Shown in pieces: positions 13,844-21,155 of a DNA stretch of 33,984 bases (positions are counted from its first letter, which is position 1; the number at the start of each line of letters is the position of its first letter). This stretch comes from Streptomyces sp. S3(2020) (GTDB taxonomy: Bacteria > Actinomycetota > Actinomycetes > Streptomycetales > Streptomycetaceae): the NCBI RefSeq assembly GCF_013044505.1, contig NZ_JABERD010000102.1:1-33984 (forward strand), given 5' to 3'. Position numbers and translations under genes: made by a program. The notes beneath the pieces are model-generated. The model saw nothing but the letters and a program-made list of their open reading frames with translations, did no database searches and was not told the DNA's origin.

Positions 13844-15136
13844 ATGAGTTCCGACACCGAGATCTCTTCCGCACGCCGACGGTGGCAGTCGGTGTTCCAG
13901 GGCCTTCAGAAGATGGGCCGCAGTCTTCAGCTCCCCATCGCCGTGCTGCCGGCCGCGGGCATCCTCAACCGGCTCGGGCAGCCGGACGTGTTCGGGGACG
14001 ACGGGCTGGGCTGGACGAACGTCGCCAAGGTGATGGCGGGTGCGGGCGGTGCGCTGCTCGACGGTCAGCTGGGGCTGCCGCTGCTGTTCTGCATCGGTGT
14101 GGCGATCGGCATGGCGAAGAAGTCGGACGGTTCGACGGCGCTGGCCGCGGTGACGGGCTTCCTCGTCTACTACTCGGTGCTGCGCCAGTTCCCGGAGGAC
14201 TGTCCGGACGGGGCGAAGGCGGTGACCGGCATCGGCTGCCAGGCTTCGGTGGACGGCACGGTGGCGGCGTTCACGTTCCAGAATCCCGGCGTCTTCGGCG
14301 GCATCGTGATGGGTCTGCTGACGGCCTTCTTCTGGGCGCGTTATCACCGTACGAAGCTGGTGGACTGGCTCGGCTTCTTCAACGGGCGGCGGCTGGTGCC
14401 GATCATCATGGCGTTCGTGGCGATCGCGTTCGCGGCGCTGTGTCTGTGGATCTGGCCGCCGATCGGTGACGGCCTGGAGAGCTTCAGCGACTGGCTGAGC
14501 GACGCGGGTGCGTGGGGTGCGGGCATCTTCGGTATCGCGAACCGGGCCTTGCTGGTGATCGGGTTGCACCAGTTCCTCAACGTGCCCATCTGGTTCCAGT
14601 TCGGCACGTACACGAAGCCGGACGGCACCGAGGTGCACGGTGACATCAGCATGTTCCTGGCGGGCGACCCGAACGCGGGTCAGTTCACGTCCGGGTTCTT
14701 CCCGATCATGATGTTCGCCCTGCCCGCCGCCGCGCTGGCGATCACGCACTGCGCCAAGCCGAGCCGCCGCAAGGAGGTCGGCGGGCTCATGCTCTCCGTC
14801 GCGCTGACCTCGTTCGTCACGGGGATCACCGAGCCGATCGAGTACTCGTTCCTCTTCATCGCGCCGCTGCTGTACGCGGTCCACGCGCTGCTGACGGGCG
14901 TGTCGATGGCGGTGACGTGGGGGCTCGGGGTGCACGACGGGTTCAGCTTCTCGGCCGGGTTGATCGACTACATCATCAACTGGAATCTGGCGACGAGACC
15001 GTGGGCGATCATCCCGATCGGTCTGTGCTTCGCGGTCGTCTACTACGTGATCTTCCGGTTCGCGATCACGAAGTTCGATCTCAAGACCCCGGGCAGGGAG
15101 CCGGAGGACGAGGTCGAGGACGTCACCAAGGTCTGA
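13844..15136 (+). CDS. nagE1: PTS EIIC permease, GlcNAc/glucose family (first copy)
   Basis: A 430-residue integral membrane sugar permease of the PTS_EIIC family with about ten hydrophobic segments. Landmarks are QLPIAVLPAAGILNRLG near the start, KKSDGSTALAAVTGFLVYYS, the FFNGRRLVPIIMAF loop, and TGITEPIEYSFLFIAPLLYA, which carries the conserved sugar-binding Glu. The C-terminus is acidic. ATG 13844 lacks a strong Shine-Dalgarno; the in-frame extension to 12461 is antisense to rph and not real. It is a close paralogue of the next gene. In S. coelicolor, as I remember it, the downstream copy is the main GlcNAc permease, so the specificity of this one is open. Confidence 0.92.
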   Translation: MSSDTEISSARRRWQSVFQGLQKMGRSLQLPIAVLPAAGILNRLGQPDVFGDDGLGWTNVAKVMAGAGGALLDGQLGLPLLFCIGVAIGMAKKSDGSTALAAVTGFLVYYSVLRQFPEDCPDGAKAVTGIGCQASVDGTVAAFTFQNPGVFGGIVMGLLTAFFWARYHRTKLVDWLGFFNGRRLVPIIMAFVAIAFAALCLWIWPPIGDGLESFSDWLSDAGAWGAGIFGIANRALLVIGLHQFLNVPIWFQFGTYTKPDGTEVHGDISMFLAGDPNAGQFTSGFFPIMMFALPAAALAITHCAKPSRRKEVGGLMLSVALTSFVTGITEPIEYSFLFIAPLLYAVHALLTGVSMAVTWGLGVHDGFSFSAGLIDYIINWNLATRPWAIIPIGLCFAVVYYVIFRFAITKFDLKTPGREPEDEVEDVTKV

Positions 15137-15199
15137 CCGTACGTAGCCCTCCGGTTGCGGAATTGACGGGTTCCTTATATCGGCCTCCATCGTGTACAA

Positions 15200-15231
15200 C
15201 AGGTCTACACCACTGAGTGGTGTAGACCACC
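15200..15231. promoter_or_regulatory. Back-to-back dre-like operators forming one palindrome
   Basis: GGTCTACACCACT (15202-15214) and AGTGGTGTAGACC (15216-15228) are perfect inverted copies around G15215. Each half resembles a DasR dre site. They lie 17-46 bp before the nagE2 start, suiting strong repression relieved by glucosamine-6-phosphate. Confidence 0.8.
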
Positions 15232-15247
15232 ACCCGATGGAGGACGT

Positions 15248-16495
15248 ATGAGCACCGCCACCGACACGGCGGTCCCCGCGAAGAAGCGGGGATCCGGTCT
15301 TTTCCAGGGCCTGCAGAAGGTCGGCCGCAGCCTTCAGCTTCCGATCGCCGTGCTGCCGGCGGCGGGCATCCTGCTGCGGCTGGGCCAGGCCGACGTGCAG
15401 GACAAGCTGAACCTGCCCGACAAGGTCACGGCGGTCTTCGCCACGGCCGGCGGGGCGATCTTCGACAACCTGCCGATGCTGTTCTGTATCGGGGTCGCGA
15501 TCGGCTTCGCCAAGAAGTCGGACGGCTCCACCGCGCTGGCCGCACTGGTCGGGTTCCTGGTCTACAGCAATGTCCTGAAGGCCTTCCCGGTGACGGAGGC
15601 CAAGGTGCAGGCGGGTGCGGACATAGCCGCGACCTACAACAACCCGGGTGTCCTCGGCGGCATCCTCATGGGTCTGCTGTCCGCGGTGCTGTGGCAGCGC
15701 TACCACCGCAAGCAGCTGGTGGACTGGCTCGGCTTCTTCAACGGCCGCCGGCTCGTCCCGATCATCATGGCCTTCGTCGGTACCGCCATGGGCGTCTTCT
15801 TCGGTCTGGTCTGGGAGCCGATCGGTGAGGTCATCTCCGACGCCGGTGAGTGGATCACCGGTCTGGGCTCGGTGGGTGCCGGTCTGTTCGGCCTGATCAA
15901 CCGTGCGCTGATCCCGATCGGCATGCACCAGTTCGTCAACACCGTCTCGTGGTTCCAGATCGGCGACTTCACCGACTCCGCGGGTGCCGTGGTCCACGGC
16001 GACCTGAACCGCTTCTTCGCGGGTGACCCGACCGCCGGTCAGTTCATGTCGGGCTTCTTCCCGATCATGATGTTCGGTCTGCCGGCCGCCGCGATCGCGA
16101 TCGCCCACTCCGCTCGCCCCGAGCGCCGCAAGGCCGTGATGGGCATGATGGTCTCCCTCGCCCTGACGTCCTTCGTGACCGGTGTGACCGAGCCGATCGA
16201 GTTCTCGTTCATGTTCATCGCCCCGGTGCTGTACGTGATCCACGCGGTGCTCACGGCCATCTCCATGGCGATCACCTGGGCGCTCGGTGTCCACGCCGGC
16301 TTCACGTTCTCCGCGGGCGCCATCGACTACGGCCTCAACTGGAACCTGGCCACCAAGCCCTGGCTGATCATCCCGATCGGTCTGGTCTTCGCCGCGGTCT
16401 ACTACGTCGTCTTCCGCTTCGCCATCACCAAGTGGAACCTCCCCACCCCGGGCCGCGAGCCCGAGGAGGAGGTCGAGGACCTCACCAAGGCGTGA
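15248..16495 (+). CDS. nagE2: PTS EIIC permease for N-acetylglucosamine (second copy)
   Basis: A 415-residue EIIC membrane protein, paralogous along its full length to the preceding gene: same QLPIAVLPAAGILLRLG, NGRRLVPIIMAF and TGVTEPIEFSFMFIAPVLY blocks. The sequence between the first membrane segments differs. ATG 15248 follows GGAGG by 4 nt. A double dre-like palindrome covers the promoter region and a TTGACG hexamer lies at 15163, so independent DasR-controlled transcription is likely rather than readthrough from nagE1. Together with the EIIB encoded upstream and general PTS proteins elsewhere it should import and phosphorylate GlcNAc. Confidence 0.93.
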   Translation: MSTATDTAVPAKKRGSGLFQGLQKVGRSLQLPIAVLPAAGILLRLGQADVQDKLNLPDKVTAVFATAGGAIFDNLPMLFCIGVAIGFAKKSDGSTALAALVGFLVYSNVLKAFPVTEAKVQAGADIAATYNNPGVLGGILMGLLSAVLWQRYHRKQLVDWLGFFNGRRLVPIIMAFVGTAMGVFFGLVWEPIGEVISDAGEWITGLGSVGAGLFGLINRALIPIGMHQFVNTVSWFQIGDFTDSAGAVVHGDLNRFFAGDPTAGQFMSGFFPIMMFGLPAAAIAIAHSARPERRKAVMGMMVSLALTSFVTGVTEPIEFSFMFIAPVLYVIHAVLTAISMAITWALGVHAGFTFSAGAIDYGLNWNLATKPWLIIPIGLVFAAVYYVVFRFAITKWNLPTPGREPEEEVEDLTKA

Positions 16496-16517
16496 GTGCG
16501 GCCCGTCCGAACAGCGC

Positions 16518-16546
16518 GGAGGCCCCCGGAAGTTCCGGGGGCCTCC
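16518..16546. terminator. Strong GC hairpin between nagE2 and the MBL gene
   Basis: GGAGGCCCCCGG pairs with CCGGGGGCCTCC (up to 14 bp including an AA/TT extension at the loop). It sits between convergent genes and can act in both directions. Confidence 0.75.
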
Positions 16547-16561
16547 GTCATGCCGTAGGGC

Positions 16562-17314
16562 TCAGATGTCGTACGACACCCTCGGCGCCGCCAGCTCCAC
16601 CGGGCCGTCGAAGACCGCGCGGGCGTCGGTGAGGTTGGCCTGCGGGTCGGTCCACGGGGGGATGTGGGTGAGGACCAGGCGGCGGGCACCTGCCCGGGCC
16701 GCCGTCTCACCCGCCTCGCGGCCGTTGAGATGCAGGTCGGGGATGTCCTCCTTGCCGTGCGTGAAGGCGGCCTCGCACAGGAACAGGTCGGTGTCCCGGG
16801 CGAGTTCGTCCAGGGCCGGGGTGGTCCCGGTGTCGCCGGAGTACGTGAGCGACTTCCCGCCGTGTTCGACGCGGATGCCGTACGCCTCGACGGGATGCGC
16901 CACGCGCTCGGTGTGCACGGTGAAGGGGCCGACCTCGAAGGTGGACGGCTTGACGGTGTGGAAGTCGAAGACCTCGCTCATGGAGGAGGCGGTCGGGGTG
17001 TCCGCGTAGGCGGTGGTCAGCCGGTGTTCCGTGCCCTCGGGTCCGTAGACCGGGATCGGATCGCAGCGGCCGCCGTCATGGCGGTAGTAACGTGCGACGA
17101 AGTACGCGCACATGTCGATGCAGTGGTCGGCGTGCAGATGGCTGAGGAAGATCGCGTCGAGGTCGTAGAGACCGCAGTGGCGCTGCAACTCGCCAAGGGC
17201 ACCGTTGCCCATGTCGAGAAGCAGCCGGAAGCCGTCGGCCTCTACGAGGTAGCTCGAACAGGCCGATTCCGCGGACGGGAACGACCCCGAGCAGCCGACG
17301 ACGGTGAGCTTCAT
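16562..17314 (-). CDS. MBL-fold metallohydrolase (RNase Z-like)
   Basis: A 250-residue metallo-beta-lactamase-fold protein. The metal motif is H59-L-H61-A-D63-H64 in FLSHLHADHCIDM. Further ligands are probably the His in RVAHPVEAYGIR, Asp in YSGDTG and His in VLTHIPPW, the RNase Z-type order. It lacks the exosite arm of tRNase Z, so it is better called an RNase Z-like hydrolase or cyclic-nucleotide phosphodiesterase-like protein of unknown substrate. ATG 17314 has GGAGG about 10 nt upstream and gives the usual family start MKLTVVGCSGSFP. It is divergent from the PemK-like gene. Confidence 0.9.
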   Translation of the reverse strand: MKLTVVGCSGSFPSAESACSSYLVEADGFRLLLDMGNGALGELQRHCGLYDLDAIFLSHLHADHCIDMCAYFVARYYRHDGGRCDPIPVYGPEGTEHRLTTAYADTPTASSMSEVFDFHTVKPSTFEVGPFTVHTERVAHPVEAYGIRVEHGGKSLTYSGDTGTTPALDELARDTDLFLCEAAFTHGKEDIPDLHLNGREAGETAARAGARRLVLTHIPPWTDPQANLTDARAVFDGPVELAAPRVSYDI

Positions 17315-17560
17315 AAAGCAGAAACCTCCGCTGGCGGGTAATCCAGGAGATCCCGAGATCCAGGAATCCAGAAGATCGGGAACGGGGACTCGGGGGTCTT
17401 GCGGTCCGTCGAGCGTAAGGCGCAAAACCCCTTGTCGCTCCTCCGCCAAGGGCTGTTGTGGGCGAACTCACCTGTGCTGTCACCGGTTCGGCTGGACCGG
17501 GGGCGCGGAAGGCTCGGCAGAAGGCGCGCGGTGCGGATCGTGCGCCGGTAACGTCGTCGT

Positions 17561-18016
17561 ATGGACACGTCCTGGTGGCTGGCGCTCGTAGCGGTGGTAC
17601 TGCTCGCGCTGGTCGCCACGCTCGTGGACGGCTGGGGACGGGGGCGCAGGCCGGAGGGCCGCCGGACCCGGCCGCCGGGGCGTCCCGGGCGGCGGACCAC
17701 CACCGCGCGCCCGCAGCCCGCGGAGATCTGGTGGGCGAACGTGCCCTTCGAGGACGGGCCGGGGGTCAAGGACCGGCCGTGTCTGGTGCTCGCGGTAAGG
17801 GGGCGTCGGGCCGTGGTCGCGAAGATCACCAGCAAGTACCACGACGAACGGGCGGGGGTCATTCCGCTGCCGCCGGGTTCGGTGGGCGATGCCCATGGCC
17901 GCGCGAGCTTCCTGGAGACGGACGAGCTGCGCGAGGTGCCGGTGTGGGACTTCCGGCGCAGGGTGGGCGTGGTGGACCCGGTCCTGTGGGACCAGGTCCG
18001 TCACCTGGCGACGTAG
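17561..18016 (+). CDS. Membrane-anchored PemK/MazF-like protein
   Basis: 151 residues: one N-terminal membrane segment (about residues 6-24), a basic Arg/Pro-rich linker (25-52), then a domain with the PemK/MazF-fold opening PAEIWWANVPFEDGPGVKDRPCLVL and further strands AVVAKITSKY and GVIPLPPG. MazF-family enzymes are mRNA interferases, but a transmembrane anchor and the absence of any adjacent antitoxin argue against a standard toxin-antitoxin pair. No Shine-Dalgarno is present. A -10-like TAACGT ends 6 nt before the ATG, suggesting a leaderless transcript. It is convergent with cysM, 18 bp apart. Function uncertain. Confidence 0.78.
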   Translation: MDTSWWLALVAVVLLALVATLVDGWGRGRRPEGRRTRPPGRPGRRTTTARPQPAEIWWANVPFEDGPGVKDRPCLVLAVRGRRAVVAKITSKYHDERAGVIPLPPGSVGDAHGRASFLETDELREVPVWDFRRRVGVVDPVLWDQVRHLAT

Positions 18017-18034
18017 AGCTTCAGGGACGAGGGC

Positions 18035-18985
18035 TCAGGCCCAGAGCTGGCCCTGGAGCGTCTCGATCGCTTCCTCCGTGGTCGCCGCCGTGTACACACC
18101 CGTCGACAGGTACTTCCAGCCGCCGTCCGCGACGACGAACACGATGTCGGCGCTCTCCCCCGCCTTGAGCGCCTTGTTGCCGACGCCGATCGCGGCGTGC
18201 AGGGCGGCGCCCGTGGAGACGCCCGCGAAGATGCCCTCCTGCTGGAGGAGCTCGCGGGTGCGGGTGACCGCGTCCGCCGAGCCGACCGAGAAGCGGGTGG
18301 TGAGGACCGAGGCGTCGTAGAGCTCGGGCACGAAGCCCTCGTCGAGGTTGCGCAGGCCGTACACGAGGTCGTCGTAGCGCGGCTCGGCGGCGACGATCTT
18401 GACGTCCGGCTTGTGCTCACGGAGGTAGCGGCCGACGCCCATGAGGGTGCCGGTGGTGCCGAGGCCCGCCACGAAGTGGGTGATGGACGGGAGGTCGGTG
18501 AGGATCTCCGGGCCGGTGGTGGCGTAGTGGGCGCCCGCGTTGTCCGGGTTGCCGTACTGGTAGAGCATCACCCAGTCGGGGTGCTCGGCGGAGAGTTCCT
18601 TGGCGACGCGTACGGCCGTGTTGGAACCGCCCGCGGCGGGCGACGGGATGATCTCCGCGCCCCACATGCCGAGCAGCTCCCGGCGCTCCTGCGAGGTGTT
18701 CTCGGGCATCACGCAGACCATGCGGTAGCCCTTGAGCTTGGCGGCCATGGCCAGGGAGATGCCGGTGTTGCCGCTGGTCGGCTCCAGGATGGTGCAGCCC
18801 GGCGTGAGCCGGCCGTCCTTCTCCGCCTGCTCGATCATGTGCAGGGCGGGGCGGTCCTTGACCGAGCCGGTGGGGTTGCGGTCCTCCAGCTTGGCCCAGA
18901 CGCGGACCTGGTCGGACGGCGACAGCCGCGGCAGGCGCACCAGAGGGGTGTTGCCCACCGCGGCCAGCGGGGAGTCGTAGCGCAT
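18035..18985 (-). CDS. cysM: CysO-dependent O-phosphoserine sulfhydrylase (cysteine synthase CysM)
   Basis: A 316-residue PLP enzyme of fold type II. Lys43 in NPTGSVKDRPA binds PLP, TSGNTG (71-75 region) binds substrate carboxylate and GLGTTGT binds the PLP phosphate. The segment YGLRNLDEGFVPELYD places Arg212 where, as I recall, M. tuberculosis CysM has the Arg that selects O-phosphoserine, and the C-terminus GQLWA also matches that enzyme. It would use thiocarboxylated CysO as sulfur donor to form a CysO-cysteine adduct. It starts 5 bp after the cysO stop, so the two are cotranscribed. O-acetylserine activity cannot be excluded from sequence. Confidence 0.93.
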   Translation of the reverse strand: MRYDSPLAAVGNTPLVRLPRLSPSDQVRVWAKLEDRNPTGSVKDRPALHMIEQAEKDGRLTPGCTILEPTSGNTGISLAMAAKLKGYRMVCVMPENTSQERRELLGMWGAEIIPSPAAGGSNTAVRVAKELSAEHPDWVMLYQYGNPDNAGAHYATTGPEILTDLPSITHFVAGLGTTGTLMGVGRYLREHKPDVKIVAAEPRYDDLVYGLRNLDEGFVPELYDASVLTTRFSVGSADAVTRTRELLQQEGIFAGVSTGAALHAAIGVGNKALKAGESADIVFVVADGGWKYLSTGVYTAATTEEAIETLQGQLWA

Positions 18986-18990
18986 GGAGA

Positions 18991-19269
18991 TCAGGCCATG
19001 CCGCCGGCGACGGCCGGCAGGATCGTGACGTTGTCGCCGTCCGACAGCTTGGTGGTGATGCCGTCGAGGAAGCGGACGTCCTCGTCGTTGAGGTAGACGT
19101 TGACGAAGCGGCGCAGCTCGCCACCGTCCACGATGCGGGCCTGGACGCCCGGGTGCCGGGTCTCGAGGTCGGCGAAGAGCTCGGCGAGCGTGTCCCCGTT
19201 GCCCTCCACGGCCTTCTGGCCGTCGGTGTAGGTGCGGAGAATGGTGGGGATGCGGACCTCGATGGCCAT
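18991..19269 (-). CDS. cysO: Sulfur carrier protein CysO (MoaD/ThiS family) with GGMA tail
   Basis: A 92-residue ubiquitin-fold sulfur carrier (MAIEVRIPTILRTYTDG start, LSDGDNVTILPAVAGG end). In this family the C-terminal Gly-Gly is adenylated and converted to a thiocarboxylate that delivers sulfur to CysM. Here two residues, Met-Ala, follow Gly89-Gly90, so the protein must be trimmed before activation. ATG 19269 has AGGAG 8-9 nt upstream. A small cysteine leader ORF lies 83 bp upstream. Confidence 0.93.
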   Translation of the reverse strand: MAIEVRIPTILRTYTDGQKAVEGNGDTLAELFADLETRHPGVQARIVDGGELRRFVNVYLNDEDVRFLDGITTKLSDGDNVTILPAVAGGMA

Positions 19270-19352
19270 GGTTGCGGGCTCCTGTCGGGAAGTCTGGGAT
19301 CGGTGGGCGCACTGGGGCACCGCGGCTCACAGCCGTACGGCGGCAGGGAACG

Positions 19353-19448
19353 TCAACAGAAGGCGCTGTTCAGCCTGCACAGGTCGACGTGAAGCCGCGC
19401 CACGAGCAGTGTGCTCGGCGCCTTGTCACTCACGTCGTTCAGAACCAT
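19353..19448 (-). CDS. Sulfur-type leader peptide upstream of cysO-cysM
   Basis: A 31-codon ORF ending ARLHVDLCRLNSAFC. It carries the RxHVDLCR and SAxC pattern I know from Streptomyces putative leader peptides placed before sulfur-assimilation genes. Two Cys codons (TGC at codon 24 and TGT as the last sense codon) would make ribosomes stall when charged tRNA-Cys is scarce. The start may be ATG 19448 or the in-frame GTG at 19433. After its stop two mutually exclusive hairpins are possible before the cysO ribosome binding site. Confidence 0.8.
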   Translation of the reverse strand: MVLNDVSDKAPSTLLVARLHVDLCRLNSAFC

Positions 19449-19469
19449 GGGGTCATCGTATCGATTCCC
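19443..19469 (-). promoter_or_regulatory. Sigma-R-type promoter (GGGAAT-N18-GTT)
   Basis: Minus-strand GGGAAT at 19464-19469 and GTT at 19443-19445 with exactly 18 nt between, matching the SigR thiol-oxidative-stress consensus. Expected transcription start is near 19434, so the RNA would begin inside the leader ORF, next to its GTG at 19433. A TACGAT at 19455-19460 is an alternative housekeeping -10 placed 6 nt before ATG 19448. Confidence 0.65.
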
Positions 19470-19536
19470 TGTCCGGGTCCCGGAATGTGATCCCACATGG
19501 CGGACGGATACCGGCCGGGGAGTGAGACGGGGCAGT

Positions 19537-20562
19537 TCAGGCCGACTCGCGCAGCACGAGCCGGGTCGGTACGACAACGGAGCGCGGCTCCTCGGCCCGC
19601 TCGAACAGCAGCCGGGCCATCAGGCGCCCCATCTCCCCCACGTCCTGGTGGACCGTGGTCAGCGGCGGGTCGGTCGCCTCGGCGATCTCGGCGAGGTCGT
19701 CGAACCCTACGACGGCCACGTCCTCGGGGACGCGGCGCCCCCGTGTGCGCAGGGTCTCCAGGGCTCCGGAGGCCATCAGGTCCGAGGCGACGAAGACGGC
19801 GTCCAGGTCGGGGCACCGGTCGAGCAGCGCGGCGGTCGCGGCGGCGGCGCCCTGGCGGGTGTAGTCGGCGCGTTCGACCAGCTCCGGCGGGGCGTCGGGG
19901 AGGACGTCCCGGTAGCCGGCGAGGCGCTCGGCGGCGGAGTGCTCCTGGTCGTAGGGGCCGGTGACGGTCGCGATGCGGCGGCGGCCCAGGGAGACCAGGT
20001 GCCGGACGGCCTGCCGGGCTCCGCCGCGGTTGTCGCCGTCGACGTAGGCGTGGGCGCGCACGGTGTCGCCGTCGCGCAGGAGGGGGCGGCCGCCGAAGAC
20101 CGCGGGGATGTCGAGGCGGCCGATCATCTCGTGCAGCCGGCCGCCCGGGTGCAGGGAGAACAGGACGGCCGCGTCGACGTGACCGCCGCCGAGGTAGTCG
20201 GCCACGCGCGCGTGGTCGTCCGGCTCGTCGAGGAAGAGCAGGACGGCCTGGGCGCCGTGGAGTGCGAGCTCCCTGCGGATGCCGCGCAGCAGGCAGTCGA
20301 AGTAGGGGTCCAGGAAGAGCCGGTCGTCCGGCTGGTCGGCGACGACGGCGACGGCGTTCGTGCGGTGCGTGACGAGTTGCCGGGCGGCCTGGTTGGGGAC
20401 GTAGCCCAGCTCGGCGATGACCCGCCGGACCTGTTCGACGACCTCGGCGCGTACCTTGGGCTCGCCGTTGATCACCCGCGAGACCGTGGATCTCGATACC
20501 CCGGAGCGGCGTGCGACGTCCTCGATCGTGGGGCGCTGTCCGTGCGGCCGTCGCGTCAACAC
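19537..20562 (-). CDS. LacI-family transcriptional regulator
   Basis: A 341-residue repressor. The N-terminal helix-turn-helix with hinge is clear: PTIEDVARRSGVSRSTVSRVING (about residues 11-33), then EQVRRVIAELGYVPNQAAR. A periplasmic-binding-protein-like effector domain follows (NAVAVVADQPDDRLFLDPYF to the C-terminus), with FVASDLMASGALE and VAVVGFDDLAEIAEATDPPLTTV in standard positions. The start is a GTG at 20562. It lies between mec and cysO on the same strand, but LacI proteins usually sense sugars, so a role in cysteine synthesis is not implied. No adjacent sugar transporter shares its strand; the target is unknown. Confidence 0.93.
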   Translation of the reverse strand: MLTRRPHGQRPTIEDVARRSGVSRSTVSRVINGEPKVRAEVVEQVRRVIAELGYVPNQAARQLVTHRTNAVAVVADQPDDRLFLDPYFDCLLRGIRRELALHGAQAVLLFLDEPDDHARVADYLGGGHVDAAVLFSLHPGGRLHEMIGRLDIPAVFGGRPLLRDGDTVRAHAYVDGDNRGGARQAVRHLVSLGRRRIATVTGPYDQEHSAAERLAGYRDVLPDAPPELVERADYTRQGAAAATAALLDRCPDLDAVFVASDLMASGALETLRTRGRRVPEDVAVVGFDDLAEIAEATDPPLTTVHQDVGEMGRLMARLLFERAEEPRSVVVPTRLVLRESA

Positions 20563-20599
20563 CGTCTCCGATAGGGCGAGTTGGTCGGGCGTACGGTGA

Positions 20600-21022
20600 T
20601 CAGTATGCCGCTACGACCGCGACCTCTTCCTCCGTGATCCCGCCGTCCACGATCCGGTACGAGCGGAACTGGAAGTCGCCGAGGCCGTCGGTGTCCGCGG
20701 TGGAGACGAGGACGTAGTGGGCGCCGGGCTCGTTGGCGTAGCTCACGTCGGTGCGGGAGGGGTAGGCCTCGGTGGCGGTGTGGGAGTGGTAGATGACCAC
20801 GGGCTCCTCGTCGCGGTCGTCCATCTCGCGGTAGAGCTTGAGGAGGTCGCCGGAGTCGAACTCGTAGAACGTGGGCGACATGGCCGCGTTGAGCATCGGG
20901 ATGAAGCGCTCGGGGCGGTCCGAGCCGGCCGGCCCCGCGACGACGCCGCACGCCTCGTCGGGGTGGTCCTTGCGCGCGTGCGCGACGATCTGGTCGACGA
21001 GGGCCTGGGTGATGGTCAGCAT
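20600..21022 (-). CDS. mec: JAMM/Mov34 metallopeptidase (Mec-type, M67)
   Basis: A 140-residue single-domain JAMM isopeptidase. The zinc motif is complete: Glu23, then H79-S-H81-x7-S89-x2-D92 in YHSHTATEAYPSRTDV. In mycobacteria Mec releases cysteine from the CysO-Cys adduct made by CysM. In related systems JAMM enzymes also trim residues after the Gly-Gly of the sulfur carrier. Both tasks fit here, since cysO and cysM lie 1.3 kb downstream on the same strand and CysO carries a C-terminal Met-Ala. No Shine-Dalgarno; TATCCT ends 7 nt before the ATG, suggesting a leaderless mRNA. Confidence 0.93.
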   Translation of the reverse strand: MLTITQALVDQIVAHARKDHPDEACGVVAGPAGSDRPERFIPMLNAAMSPTFYEFDSGDLLKLYREMDDRDEEPVVIYHSHTATEAYPSRTDVSYANEPGAHYVLVSTADTDGLGDFQFRSYRIVDGGITEEEVAVVAAY

Positions 21023-21042
21023 GCTGGCCAGGATAAGCAGAC

Positions 21043-21079
21043 GGGCCACCCCGTACCGACAGGTGGTACGGGGCGGCCC
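21043..21079 (-). terminator. Hairpin terminator after the amino-acid permease
   Basis: 15-nt arms (21043-21057 and 21065-21079) pair fully on the minus strand with one G-U wobble; on the plus strand the same position is an A-C mismatch. It separates the permease stop from mec. Confidence 0.75.
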
Positions 21080-21155
21080 GGATGCCGGACGCCTGAGCGG
21101 CGGCCGCCTGGAGCGCCACGAGTGCTCCGGGCGGCAGGGCGTCCTTCGGGGGTGG

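Noticed and set aside
13814..16294. An 826-codon minus-strand frame across nagE1 and nagE2
   Set aside because: The composition (His/Arg/Asp/Glu-rich, no hydrophobic core) and the clear EIIC motifs on the other strand mark it as a shadow.
17315..17449. N-terminal extension of the MBL-fold protein
   Set aside because: The extension lacks family similarity, whereas ATG 17314 has a Shine-Dalgarno and gives the usual MKLTVVGCSG start.
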